DNA from: JAJYIW01 sp963781665 | GTDB taxonomy: Bacteria; Chloroflexota; Anaerolineae; Anaerolineales; Anaerolineaceae | Length of the DNA: 64,000 nt | Assembly: GCA_963781665.1 (NCBI GenBank) | Contig: CAWAGA010000002.1 | Span: forward strand, 3,534,001-3,598,000 | Direction of reading: 5' to 3' | Notes under the pieces: generated by a model | Told to the model about the DNA's origin: nothing | What the model saw: only the letters and a program-made list of their open reading frames with translations | Database searches by the model: none | Position numbers and translations under genes: made by a program | Shown here: positions 8,088 through 17,166 of the stretch, one piece after another | Layout: every line of letters begins with the position of its first letter | How positions within the stretch are numbered: the first letter of the stretch is position 1

Positions 8088-9776
8088 ATGACCAGCGAAT
8101 CCCAACCTGATACCACTAATTTTTTACTCGAGTCTGTTGCCGATGATTTACGCTCCGGACGATTTGACCACGTCCAAACTCGTTTCCCACCGGAACCGAA
8201 TGGGTACCTGCACATCGGCCATGCCAAAGCCATTTGTATTGATTTTGGTACTGCGGAGACTTTTGGCGGTAAAACGAACCTGCGTTTCGATGATACCAAT
8301 CCGGTCAAAGAAGATGTTGAATATGTTGATGCCATCAAGGAGGATATTCACTGGCTGGGTTTCGACTGGGGTGATCGTGAGTATTATGCTTCAGATTATT
8401 TTGAGACGCTCTACGGATATGCGGTTAAATTGATCCAGCAAGGTAAAGCCTACATCGACAACCTTTCGGCTGAAGAGATTCACGATTACCGGGGAACATT
8501 GACGGAGCCGGGAAAAGAGAGTCCCTATCGCAAACGCAGTGTCGCAGAAAACCTCGACCTTTTTGAGCGAATGCGCAAAGGGGAATTCCCAGATGGCGCT
8601 TGCGTGTTGAGAGCTAAGATCGATATGGCATCCAGCAATATCAATTTGCGTGACCCGGTCATGTACCGCATCATCCACGCCAACCACCACCGCACCGGCG
8701 ACCGCTGGTGCATCTATCCAATGTACGATTTTGCTCATGGGCAATCGGATTCGATCGAAGGCGTCACCCATTCATTATGCGATCTGGCTTATGAGGATCA
8801 CCGTCCACTTTATGATTGGTTCTTGGAAGAATTGGGTATCTTTCATACACGCCAGATCGAATTTGCCCGATTAAACCTCTCATATACGATCCTTAGCAAA
8901 CGATTTTTAAAACAGCTCGTCGAGGGTAAGTACGTGCGCGGCTGGGATGATCCCCGTATGCCCACGTTAAGCGGGATGCGCCGGCGAGGCTTCCCTGCGG
9001 CGGCAGTACGTAAATTCATCGATCAGGTTGGGGTTGCAAAAAAAGAAAACTTGATCGATATTGCCTTACTTGAATACCTGGTGCGTGAAAATCTGAATCT
9101 GTCCGTCCGGCGGGTGATGGGGGTGCTGGATCCAGTGAAAATGGTGATTATTAATTATCCGGAAGGCCAGGTGGAGGAATTGGAAGCGGTCAACAATCCC
9201 GAAGATGCGAATGCCGGGACACGCAAGGTACCGTTTTCGCGGGAGCTCTATTTCGACCGTGACGATTTCGCAGTTGAACCACCACCCAAATATTTCCGGC
9301 TGGCACCGGGGCGCGAGGTGCGATTGCGTTACGGCTACATTGTAAAATGCGTTGGATTTACGAAGGATCAAAATACAGGCGTGATTACCGAAGTGCAATG
9401 CACCTATGACCCCGAGACGCAGGGTGGGTATGCACCCGACGGGCGCAAAGTCAAAGGGACCATCCATTGGGTTTCGGCCAAGTCGGCTTTGGACGCGGAG
9501 GTACGCATTTATGACCGCCTGTTCACAGTCTCTAACCCCAGCAAGGTTGAAGAGGGACAGAGCTTTCTGGATTACCTCAACCCTGAATCTCTCAAAACTA
9601 TTACCAACTGCAAAGTCGAACCAGCATTGACTGGTGCTGTCCCAGGAGATCGTTTTCAGTTCGAACGAAAAGGATTTTTCTGCGTGGATGCCGATTCGAC
9701 CAGCGACCATCTCGTCTTTAATATGACCGTTCCACTACGGGATACCTGGGCCAAGATATCTGCGCAAAATAGCTAA
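8088..9776 (+). CDS. glnS: glutaminyl-tRNA synthetase
   Basis: This 562-residue class I aminoacyl-tRNA synthetase charges tRNA-Gln with glutamine directly. It has FPPEPNGYLHIGHAKA near residues 33-48 (the HIGH motif), NLRFDDTNP, and a LSKR element near residue 265 in place of KMSKS. The C-terminal beta-barrel anticodon-binding domain is complete (ends KGFFCVDADS...FNMTVPLRDTW). Its length matches E. coli GlnS (about 554). The ATG at 8088 follows a GGGAGA ribosome site. No separate promoter is visible between the terminator at 8036-8073 and the start, so transcription probably comes through the tRNA gene. Confidence 0.97.
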   Translation: MTSESQPDTTNFLLESVADDLRSGRFDHVQTRFPPEPNGYLHIGHAKAICIDFGTAETFGGKTNLRFDDTNPVKEDVEYVDAIKEDIHWLGFDWGDREYYASDYFETLYGYAVKLIQQGKAYIDNLSAEEIHDYRGTLTEPGKESPYRKRSVAENLDLFERMRKGEFPDGACVLRAKIDMASSNINLRDPVMYRIIHANHHRTGDRWCIYPMYDFAHGQSDSIEGVTHSLCDLAYEDHRPLYDWFLEELGIFHTRQIEFARLNLSYTILSKRFLKQLVEGKYVRGWDDPRMPTLSGMRRRGFPAAAVRKFIDQVGVAKKENLIDIALLEYLVRENLNLSVRRVMGVLDPVKMVIINYPEGQVEELEAVNNPEDANAGTRKVPFSRELYFDRDDFAVEPPPKYFRLAPGREVRLRYGYIVKCVGFTKDQNTGVITEVQCTYDPETQGGYAPDGRKVKGTIHWVSAKSALDAEVRIYDRLFTVSNPSKVEEGQSFLDYLNPESLKTITNCKVEPALTGAVPGDRFQFERKGFFCVDADSTSDHLVFNMTVPLRDTWAKISAQNS

Positions 9777-9930
9777 CGCAGTTAGGCGTAAACCGGCGAG
9801 GATAGTTTGTCTCAGGGAAAGAATGTCAGGGAGAAATGGTGAAAACGGGCAAGTTGACTCACTGGCAGGGTATGCCATGTAGTATAAAAGCTGTATGCAG
9901 CTTAATCCACATAAGATAGTCGAGAAAAAA

Positions 9931-9957
9931 GGGCTAACTAAAGTTCACCCCACAAAA
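9931..9957 (-). terminator. probable ftsH terminator, copy 1 of a tandem 27-nt hairpin repeat
   Basis: Read on the minus strand, a hairpin with GGG...CCC and AACT/AGTT arms is followed by TTTTTT (bases 9930 down to 9925), downstream of ftsH. The same 27-nt unit recurs at 9974-10000 with 22 of 27 bases identical. The pairing AACT/AGTT becomes AGCT/AGCT in the other copy, so the change is compensatory. Confidence 0.6.
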
Positions 9958-9973
9958 ATGGTCAAAAAAATAG

Positions 9974-10000
9974 GGGCAAGCTAAAGCTTACCCTACAAAA
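9974..10000 (-). repeat. copy 2 of the tandem 27-nt hairpin repeat
   Basis: The unit GGGC-AAGCT-AA-AGCTT-ACCC plus TACAAAA is an imperfect palindrome. On the minus strand it is followed by TATTTTTTT, so it may act as a first terminator just past the ftsH stop. Its partner is at 9931-9957. The stretch 9777-9930 between glnS and copy 1 holds no gene; it has only a small AAGCTG/CAGCTT hairpin at 9888-9903. Confidence 0.6.
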
Positions 10001-10021
10001 GATTATACAGAGGAGACTGCC

Positions 10022-11884
10022 CTACATATTTAACATCGGTGTGGGGGTGCCGCTCACTTTCGGGAGGGGGGAGGGGAAGATGTTTTCGAAGTCTTCCTTG
10101 GATAGTGTTTCGACTTCAATCAGGCGCTGAGCCACCTCATCCAATTTATCACGATATTGGACAAGGATCTGGCGAGCACGCTGGTGGGCTTCAGTTACTA
10201 GTTTGCGGACCTGGACGTCAATCTGTTCAGAAACAGCTTCCGAATAGTCTCTTTGTTCGGATATTTCCCGACCCAGAAAGATCATCTCTTCTTTCTTGCC
10301 GTAAACCATCTGCCCCATTTCTTTCGACATCCCGAGTCGGGTGACCATCATCCGTGCAATTTGCGTGACTCGCTCGATATCGTTGGATGCCCCCGAGGTG
10401 ATATCATCGAAAACGAGCTCTTCCGAAGAGCGACCACCCATCAAGCCGGTCATCTGAGCGAAAAGTCGCTTTTTGGATTCGAGGCTGTGCTCTTCGAGAG
10501 GGCGTGGGAGTGTGTATCCGCCGGCAAAACCTCTTGCCACGATCGTAATCTTATGTACCGGGTCTGCTTCGGGAATTGCATGCATCACGATGGCGTGTCC
10601 GGCTTCGTGGTAAGCAATGATCAACTTTTCCTTTGGGCTGATGATGCGGCTCTTACGTTCTGGGCCGGCGATGACACGCTCGACGGACTCGTCCAATTCA
10701 GCCTTAGAGATCATCTTCTTACCGTGACGGGCGGCCAGGATCGCGGCTTCATTGACCAGGTTCTCGATATCTGCGCCGACAAAACCGGGGATTGCCAGGG
10801 CAAGATTTGACAGGTCGACATTTGGATCGATCGGTTTACCCCGCGTGTGTACTTTTAAAATGGCCTCACGACCGGCTACATCCGGCCTGTCCATGACAAC
10901 CCGCCGGTCAAAGCGACCAGGGCGAAGGAGAGCCGGGTCGAGGACATCTGGCCGGTTGGTTGCTGCTATGATGATCACGTTGGTATCCGTGTTAAAGCCG
11001 TCCATTTCGACCAACATCTGATTGAGCGTCTGTTCGCGCTCATCGTTCCCGCCGCCCAGGCCAGCGCCTCGCTGGCGCCCAACAGCATCAATCTCGTCGA
11101 TGAACACAATACATGGAGCATGACGTTTGGCCTGGTCGAACAGGTCACGCACACGGCTGGCGCCAACGCCTACGAACATTTCGACAAATTCAGAGCCTGA
11201 AATTGAAAAGAATGGCACACCAGCTTCACCGGCGATTGCTTTTGCCATTAACGTTTTACCGGTCCCAGGTGATCCGACCAGAAGTACGCCTTTTGGGATT
11301 CGCGCGCCCAGCGTAATAAACTTCTGCGGTTCGCGTAAGAATTCAACAACCTCTTTTAATTCATCTCGAGCTTCTTCGGCCCCAGCTACGTCATTAAATG
11401 TAACTGTTGGTCGTTCCCCATTCATAATGCGCGCCCGTGATCGACCAAATGACATGGCTGAGTTGTTGCTGCCACGTGCTGATCTGAAGATGAAGTAAAA
11501 CATACCTGCCAGCAGTAGAAGCGGTACAGCGTAAGTTAAAATTGTGATGATGCTGATCCATTGATTTGATGAAACAATATCGATTTTTACATTGCTTGTA
11601 TTAAGTTCGGCGGGCGTCAGGCCGTATTGAAGCAGCTGTTGAATTAATGAGGAGCCATCCTCCTTGGCTGAGACAGCCTCACTTCCATTGGTATATGTGA
11701 TTGTCAGGTTGTTTCCATCCTCAACGACCTTAGCAATCGTTCCATTTTTAATGCCAAAAGCGACCTGGTTTATCGAGATCGAGGTCTGGGTTCCATTATT
11801 TGACAGAAAGAAATAGGCAAGAACGAGAATTATTCCTGCTATCAGAATAATCGATATTAAAGGAAATCGCTTACGAGAGGTCAC
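10022..11884 (-). CDS. ftsH: ATP-dependent zinc metalloprotease FtsH
   Basis: This 620-residue membrane-anchored AAA+ protease degrades unneeded membrane and regulatory proteins. Two membrane helices lie at about residues 8-28 and 109-133, flanking an extracytoplasmic FtsH-ext domain. Walker A GSPGTGKT is at ~204-211, Walker B CIVFIDEIDAVGR at ~258-270, the SRH at TNRPDVLDPALLRPGRFDRR, and the zinc site HEAGH at 426-430. The start is a GTG at 11884 with a GGAG site upstream; the nearby ATG at 11888 is out of frame. The C-terminus carries a short proline-rich tail. It is a single gene convergent with glnS. Confidence 0.97.
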   Translation of the reverse strand: MTSRKRFPLISIILIAGIILVLAYFFLSNNGTQTSISINQVAFGIKNGTIAKVVEDGNNLTITYTNGSEAVSAKEDGSSLIQQLLQYGLTPAELNTSNVKIDIVSSNQWISIITILTYAVPLLLLAGMFYFIFRSARGSNNSAMSFGRSRARIMNGERPTVTFNDVAGAEEARDELKEVVEFLREPQKFITLGARIPKGVLLVGSPGTGKTLMAKAIAGEAGVPFFSISGSEFVEMFVGVGASRVRDLFDQAKRHAPCIVFIDEIDAVGRQRGAGLGGGNDEREQTLNQMLVEMDGFNTDTNVIIIAATNRPDVLDPALLRPGRFDRRVVMDRPDVAGREAILKVHTRGKPIDPNVDLSNLALAIPGFVGADIENLVNEAAILAARHGKKMISKAELDESVERVIAGPERKSRIISPKEKLIIAYHEAGHAIVMHAIPEADPVHKITIVARGFAGGYTLPRPLEEHSLESKKRLFAQMTGLMGGRSSEELVFDDITSGASNDIERVTQIARMMVTRLGMSKEMGQMVYGKKEEMIFLGREISEQRDYSEAVSEQIDVQVRKLVTEAHQRARQILVQYRDKLDEVAQRLIEVETLSKEDFENIFPSPLPKVSGTPTPMLNM

Positions 11885-11957
11885 GCATTACTCCATTTGT
11901 GATATGCAATACAAAAAGCCCACTTCAGGTCTGTAGAAACACCTGTTGGACACGATT

Positions 11958-11986
11958 AATCTAACACGTTCAGTCTATTTAATCAA
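11958..11986 (-). promoter_or_regulatory. candidate sigma70-type promoter of ftsH
   Basis: On the minus strand TTGATT (11986-11981), a 17-base spacer and TAGATT (11963-11958) fit a -35/-10 pair. The transcript would have a leader of roughly 70 bases before the GTG start. Confidence 0.45.
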
Positions 11987-12063
11987 TACTCAATGCAATG
12001 ATTAACGAGAATCTTAGAGAAAATCGAATATAAATTGATGTAACAAAATACGACAAATTAGAG

Positions 12064-12069
12064 TATAAT
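12064..12069 (+). promoter_or_regulatory. candidate -10 box upstream of the ATPase operon
   Basis: A consensus TATAAT lies 180 bases upstream of the first ATPase gene in an AT-rich, gene-free stretch (11885-12249). No convincing -35 box sits at 17 bases. A perfect 7-bp inverted repeat, GAATATA and TATATTC around a 7-base loop, lies at 12193-12213 and could be an operator or leader hairpin. Confidence 0.35.
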
Positions 12070-12249
12070 AACATTAATCAGAATTGAGGACTCGAGAAAA
12101 ATTTCAAAGCCTGTTCAGCGAGGCTTGTGAATTAACAAGAAAAGAAGTAAAATCTTAAGCCAGGGTTAACAAAGAAGGTCATAACTCCTTTGGAATATAT
12201 TATCAGTATATTCTCGTGAGATAAGATTTTTCAAAACAGAATTGATAGT

Positions 12250-12582
12250 TTGACTCAAGGAATAGAGCGATTGGACGAGAAACTATTAAACAGGGTTCTT
12301 GAAATCGAGAAGCAAGCGCAAGAAATTCACGAATCTGCATTGAGTGAAGCTCTGGAAATTCCTGTACGAGCTGAGAAGAAAGCCCAGGAATTGATGGAAA
12401 AAACCCGCGCCGAAGCTGAAAAGGAAGCCGAAAAATTGGTCTCTAGAGCTCAAGCTAAAGAGGAATGCGACCGGATCATGGTCAAAACTGAAGATAAAAT
12501 CGCGCATTCAGAAAGCCTGGCAAAAGCTAACTTCAACCGGGCAGTTGCTTACGTGATCGGACGAGTAATCGGCAGGGAGTAA
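12250..12582 (+). CDS. A/V-type ATPase peripheral-stalk subunit H (AhaH/G-like)
   Basis: This 110-residue, highly charged protein is almost entirely a predicted coiled coil (EKQAQEIHESALSEA...AEKKAQELMEKTRAEAEKEAEK). It matches the stalk subunit called H in archaea or G in eukaryotes. It would pair with subunit E to form the stator linking the A/B head to the membrane subunit I. It is first in the operon, as in archaeal-type clusters. The start is a TTG at 12250 with a weak ribosome site; TTG at 12271 is an alternative with AAGGA upstream. Assignment rests on composition and position, not on a signature motif. Confidence 0.75.
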   Translation: MTQGIERLDEKLLNRVLEIEKQAQEIHESALSEALEIPVRAEKKAQELMEKTRAEAEKEAEKLVSRAQAKEECDRIMVKTEDKIAHSESLAKANFNRAVAYVIGRVIGRE

Positions 12583-12585
12583 TGT

Positions 12586-13654
12586 ATGGCTGGGACCGGT
12601 GTCAATACTTATGCAGCGATCCAGGCCAAAGTGAGGGTGATGTATTCAACCCTGCTGCCGTCAGAAGAGCTTCAACGTTTAACCGAATCAGCTGATTTCG
12701 ACGCTTTAATCAGCCAGCTAAAACGAACGCCGTATGGTCCTTACCTGGATAAGGTTAAAGATAGAGACCTCACGCCACGAAGAGCTGCATTTCAGATTAA
12801 AACCCGGCTGGCGGAAGACTATCATTCACTGATACGGGGAGCACCTCTCTCAATTCGTCCATTACTAATTCAATATTACCGTTCATTTGAAGTCGATAAC
12901 CTTAAAGCCGTCTTGCGGGGGATTGTAACCGATGCCACCTGGGACACGGTTCGATTTGTGTTATTCCCATACGGATCGAACACGGTTGTTCCGGCGGAGG
13001 AAATGGTCGAAATCGAAAAGCATTAATTCCGCAGTCGAGCTGATGCGAGGGACACCCTATTACAATACGCTCTCTTTCGCGATGAAACGCTACACTTCAG
13101 AACAAAATTTATTCACCCTTGAAGTTGCATTAGACCTAAATTATTGGCGCGAGCTTTGGAAAGAGATCAACAAGCTTTCTGGATCGGACCTGATGCAGGC
13201 TAAAAGGATTATCGGCTCGCTGATCGATATTACCAACCTAATGTGGGCGATCCGCTACCGGGTTTACCATCATTTATCCGAAGAGGAATTAATCAACTAT
13301 ACTCTTTCTTTTGGGTATCACGTAAAAGATGAAGAAATCCGTGCCATTGCAGCCGGAGCGGATATCGTGAAAATTGTAAACCGGCTCTATCCTGATGTTG
13401 CCAATGTAGAAGAGATCCTTGATGCCCCACATCGAGGATTGCCAAAACTTGAGGTTGAACTTCAGCGTTATGAAATGCAGCAATGCAACTCGGCTTTTAT
13501 TGGATATCCATTCCATATTGGATTACCTTTGGCATTTCTCGTCTTGAGTAAACTTGAAATCCAGGATTTAATTGTATTGTTAGAAGCGAAATCGGCAGAA
13601 ATGCCGGAAGAGGATTTCCGGCAGTACCTGCTGAGGGATGTTACTTCCGAATAA
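12586..13654 (+). pseudogene. A/V-type ATPase subunit C (d-like), frameshifted
   Basis: Subunit C joins the central rotor shaft to the membrane ring. The first frame (12586-13026) begins MAGTGVNTYAAIQAKVRVMYSTLL and runs to VPAEEMVEIEK. The second frame resumes at INSAVELMRGTPYYNTLS and runs to the stop at 13654. Together they give the usual ~350-residue helical subunit. The frame change falls at GAAAAGC, 13016-13021, where one surplus base explains it. An operon this complete would be useless without subunit C, so an assembly error is more likely than a true break. The ATG follows the subunit H stop by 3 bases. Confidence 0.85.
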
Positions 13655-13725
13655 CTTCACCCCGGAATATATGCATATTCAGGCATATCAAAAATTACGG
13701 AAAGCGAGCTACCTTTGGAGGTGTG

Positions 13726-15684
13726 ATGTTTTATCCGCAAGCGATGACAGAAATCGAACTGGTTGTGCCATCGAAAGATATGTTAGCTGTAACAAAGGAG
13801 TTGAGTGGCAGGGGTCTATTCCATCAAACAGATGCCTCATATTTAAATCGCGATAAGGAATTAACCAATTCTAGCATCTGGCACGACAAATCAACGGCGT
13901 ATGCGTCACTCGAACGCCGCATTCAACTTATCTTGCAGACGCTGGGGGGGCACGAAGGTATTCCGCCTACATCAGAATTTGAGGTGATGACTGAAATCGA
14001 GAACGCTGTCGATGTAGTCGATAATATCGAGGCTGAAGTCAAGAAGATTACCGACCACTTGGCGAACGAGACCAAGCGGTTAGAACAACTCGAAAGCAAC
14101 CTCAATCAGCTCGAACCGATCGAGGAGCTTGACGTCCAGATCAGCGCATTACGGAACCAGCGCTTCATTTATTCAATTCTAGGCATTATGCCGGTTAATA
14201 ATATCGACCGGTTGCACGACAGCCTGGCGCGCATTCCTTTTGTTTTTCTAACGCTGCGCCAGGAAAATCAAAAAGCCGTCGTTTGGATCGCTGGCGCCCG
14301 GACAAATGCTGAAATCCTAGACCGGGCTATCAGGAGTGCCTATTTAATCCCGCTGGTCTTACCCGATTCCTATCATGGAACCCCGGCTGAGATTATCAAG
14401 ATGCTGCGAGAGCATAGCAAAACTAGCCAGGAACAAATAGCACAATTTAATATAAAATTGGAGGCGGTCAGGGAGGTTCGCGAAAAAGAACTTCAGGATT
14501 TATATTGGGACATTCATGCCAGCCATTTGATGACCGACGCGATCATCCGCTACGGACGTCTTAAATACACCTACCTGGTTATCGGTTGGACGCCGTCAAA
14601 TGGGTTGGAGGATCTGGTCGAACGGATCAAGCTGGTCTCAAGAGAGACATTAATCGAAAGTTTCCCGACCAAGCGGAGTAATATGCAGAAGGAAGTACCG
14701 GTGGATCTGCAACACCTTAAAATCTTTCAATCATTTCAAATGATGGTTATGACTTATGCTCGCCCGCGTTACGATGAGTTGGATCCAACCATATTGCTGG
14801 CCATTTCCTTCCCAATCATATACGGAGCGATGTTCGGCGACGTAGGCCAGGGAATCGTGCTGGCATTGATCGGTTGGCTGTTGACCAGCCGGAAGGTCAA
14901 AGCTTTGCAGAGTTTGGCATCGTTAGGTGGATTAGTTATTTCCTGTGGGGTGTCGGCGACCGTATTTGGATTCTTATACGGAAGCATTTTCGGTTTCGAA
15001 GATGTTCTGCCGATCTTGTGGATCAGACCGATCGAAAATATCATCTTGATCCTCGAGATTGCCGTTGGCGCTGGTATTTTTATGTTGACCGTTGGATTTT
15101 TCATCGGTATCCTGAATGCCATAACAGCAAAGGATTGGCCTCGGCTACTTTTTGAGAAAAACGGCTTGCCCGGGTTTTTGCTCTATTGGGGAATTCTAGG
15201 ATACGCAGGCAGCGCTTTATTAGGTATAAAAGCCATCCCTTCGTTTGTCTTCATTGTGATCATTGCTCTATCAGCCTTGGCGATTATGTTTTCGGAAGTG
15301 CTCAAACACCTGGTCGAAAGACACCGTCCCTTAATTTCTGGAGGCGCGGGCACTTTCGCTATCCAGGCAGTTTTCGAGGTATTCGAGACCTTGATCAGCT
15401 TCTTGAGTAACAGCCTGTCATACGTTCGTATCGGCGCATTTGCCGTCGCTCATGGCGGCTTGAGTCAGGCAATCTTTATTCTAGGCGCCTTAGTCAGCCC
15501 TGGGCATGGTCCGGGTTATTTCCTGGTTTTATTACTTGGCAATCTTTTTATAATCGGTTTTGAAGGTCTGATCGTCGGCATTCAGACGATGAGGTTAGAG
15601 TATTATGAGTTTTTCAGCAAGTTCTTTGTGGGTGGTGGCAAACGTTATGAACCTCTGGCTTTACGACCAATCGCTAAGGATTAA
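13726..15684 (+). CDS. A/V-type ATPase membrane subunit I (a subunit)
   Basis: This ~652-residue stator protein has an N-terminal cytoplasmic half rich in coiled coil (residues ~80-260). A membrane half of 7-8 helices follows, from about residue 350, containing FPIIYGAMFGDVGQGIVL, the typical subunit I motif, and SLSYVRIGAFAVAHGGL with the arginine that faces the ring carboxylate. The ATG at 13726 follows GGAGG with short spacing; GTG at 13723 is possible. It is the fixed half of the ion channel next to ring subunit K. Confidence 0.95.
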   Translation: MFYPQAMTEIELVVPSKDMLAVTKELSGRGLFHQTDASYLNRDKELTNSSIWHDKSTAYASLERRIQLILQTLGGHEGIPPTSEFEVMTEIENAVDVVDNIEAEVKKITDHLANETKRLEQLESNLNQLEPIEELDVQISALRNQRFIYSILGIMPVNNIDRLHDSLARIPFVFLTLRQENQKAVVWIAGARTNAEILDRAIRSAYLIPLVLPDSYHGTPAEIIKMLREHSKTSQEQIAQFNIKLEAVREVREKELQDLYWDIHASHLMTDAIIRYGRLKYTYLVIGWTPSNGLEDLVERIKLVSRETLIESFPTKRSNMQKEVPVDLQHLKIFQSFQMMVMTYARPRYDELDPTILLAISFPIIYGAMFGDVGQGIVLALIGWLLTSRKVKALQSLASLGGLVISCGVSATVFGFLYGSIFGFEDVLPILWIRPIENIILILEIAVGAGIFMLTVGFFIGILNAITAKDWPRLLFEKNGLPGFLLYWGILGYAGSALLGIKAIPSFVFIVIIALSALAIMFSEVLKHLVERHRPLISGGAGTFAIQAVFEVFETLISFLSNSLSYVRIGAFAVAHGGLSQAIFILGALVSPGHGPGYFLVLLLGNLFIIGFEGLIVGIQTMRLEYYEFFSKFFVGGGKRYEPLALRPIAKD

Positions 15685-15752
15685 CGAGCTGGTTGAGACC
15701 AGTATGGTCATCAGCGTATATAAAATTAATTAAGAAACAAGGAGAGGATAAC

Positions 15753-16190
15753 ATGGCCATATTTTTGGCAATTTTCGTGGGTATGATTCCCCTGGTTCCC
15801 GCAGTGATTTTTTTTGTTCGCAGCCGCGGACATTCACCGCTTGAAGCTACCAACCGTTTTGTATTTGGGTTAAAAGGTTTCAATATTTTGGTGGGAATCA
15901 TGGCGGCTGGGTTAGGATTCATCTGGTTGGCATCACCGGAGACAGTTATGGCTATGGGATTAAACCAGACGGCTGCATCCGCTGATCCATACGTCACGCT
16001 GGCAGCAGCCATATCAACCGGGGTTGCCTGCATCGGCGCAGGCATTGCTGTCAGCAGCACCGGGGCTGCCGCTATCGGTGCGATTGCCGAGAAACCGGAA
16101 TCATTTGGCCGGTCTTTAATTTTCGTTGGTCTTGCTGAAGGTATTGCAATTTACGGGTTGATCATTTCATTTCTATTGTTACAACGGTAA
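15753..16190 (+). CDS. A/V-type ATPase ring subunit K (proteolipid c)
   Basis: This 145-residue, very hydrophobic protein starts at the ATG at 15753 behind AAGGAGAGG; the longer frame upstream is not a good start. Four helices are visible. The last two form a typical c-type hairpin (ISTGVACIGAGIAVSSTGAAAIGAI then FVGLAEGIAIYGLIISFLL), with the ion-binding glutamate in GLAEGIAIYG. The first two helices carry no acidic residue in the membrane and do not look like a second c hairpin. I see no glutamine at the usual Na+ ligand positions, so protons are more likely than sodium, but this is a weak inference. Confidence 0.88.
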   Translation: MAIFLAIFVGMIPLVPAVIFFVRSRGHSPLEATNRFVFGLKGFNILVGIMAAGLGFIWLASPETVMAMGLNQTAASADPYVTLAAAISTGVACIGAGIAVSSTGAAAIGAIAEKPESFGRSLIFVGLAEGIAIYGLIISFLLLQR

Positions 16191-16201
16191 GCATTCCTCA
16201 G

Positions 16202-16507
16202 ATGCGAATTATTGTCATTGGCAATCAGAAAGCAGTGCTGGGCTTTTCTCTCGTTGGGGTTGAGGGAATGGTAGCGGTGAGTGCCGGAGAAGTGAGTCGG
16301 ACCCTCGACGAAGTATTCTTGATGAAAGAGATTGGTATCGTGCTCGTTACCCAAGACCTGGCCCGGCTTATCCAACCAAAAATGGATCAGCTCAAATTAC
16401 GAAGCACGATCCCATTGGTTATTGAAATACCAGGACCCAAAGGACCACCGCCTGATGAGCCAGATCTTGGAGAAATTGTATTAAGGGCTATCGGTATCAA
16501 AATATGA
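16202..16507 (+). CDS. A/V-type ATPase subunit F
   Basis: This 101-residue protein has the compact Rossmann-like fold of the F subunit: RIIVIGNQKAVLGFSLVGVEG at the N-terminus, KEIGIVLVTQDLARLIQ in the middle and PLVIEIPGPKG near the C-terminus. It sits on the central shaft with subunit D and modulates rotation. The ATG at 16202 has little ribosome-site complementarity, so translation may be coupled to subunit K, which ends 11 bases upstream. Confidence 0.93.
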   Translation: MRIIVIGNQKAVLGFSLVGVEGMVAVSAGEVSRTLDEVFLMKEIGIVLVTQDLARLIQPKMDQLKLRSTIPLVIEIPGPKGPPPDEPDLGEIVLRAIGIKI

Positions 16508-16545
16508 TTCTGAGGCGAAACCGTTCTTTTTAGGAAAAATAGATT

Positions 16546-17166
16546 ATGAGATCGACGGATGAGAATATTTCATTACTCTCGCGCGCAATATTGAATGGGG
16601 CGCAAGAAGAAGCTGAACAGATTCTGATCGAAGCTAAAGAAAATTCAGAGGCGATATTGCAGCGGGGTGAAGAACAAGCCACCAGGGAGCGTGAAAAGAT
16701 CCTGGAGAGAGCCCAACAATCGGCCGATCGGATTAGAAGCCAGGCAATCGCTTCGACCCAATTAAAAGCCAGGACGATGGAGTTGGAATCTCGCGAAAAA
16801 CAATTAGAACGTGTTTTTGAAGCAGCCCGGAATCAACTTCAAGGGGTTCAACAAAGGAGCGATTTTCCCGATATCGCCAGGGCTCTTCTAAGAGATGGGC
16901 TGGTGCAGATGAAAGCGAACAAAGTTATCATTCGGGCTGACCCGACAACCATGAAACAATTTAACAAAGATTATCTTGGCGACCTGTCCAGGGAACTCAA
17001 GGTTCAAATCGAGGTTGGTGAACCCTTGGACAAAGGTATCGGTGTCATTATCGATTCAGATAATAAGCGCATTCATTACGATAATACTCTGGATAACCGT
17101 TTGAACCAACTGCAATACATCCTAAGGGCACCTGTCCACCACCTGCTGATGGGAGAGCAACTATGA
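16546..17166 (+). CDS. A/V-type ATPase peripheral-stalk subunit E
   Basis: The first ~100 residues of this 206-residue protein are a charged coiled coil (GAQEEAEQILIEAKENSEAI...). The C-terminal ~100 residues form the globular head-binding domain, with IEVGEPLDKGIGVIIDSDNKRIHYDNTLDNRL near the end. This layout is typical of NtpE/AtpE. It pairs with the small subunit H to make the stator stalk. It overlaps the subunit A start by four bases (ATGA type). Confidence 0.93.
   Translation: MRSTDENISLLSRAILNGAQEEAEQILIEAKENSEAILQRGEEQATREREKILERAQQSADRIRSQAIASTQLKARTMELESREKQLERVFEAARNQLQGVQQRSDFPDIARALLRDGLVQMKANKVIIRADPTTMKQFNKDYLGDLSRELKVQIEVGEPLDKGIGVIIDSDNKRIHYDNTLDNRLNQLQYILRAPVHHLLMGEQL

Noticed and set aside
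15693..15752. N-terminal extension of ATPase subunit K
   Set aside because: The frame is open but AAGGAGAGG precedes the ATG at 15753, and the extension is charged and unlike any ring subunit.
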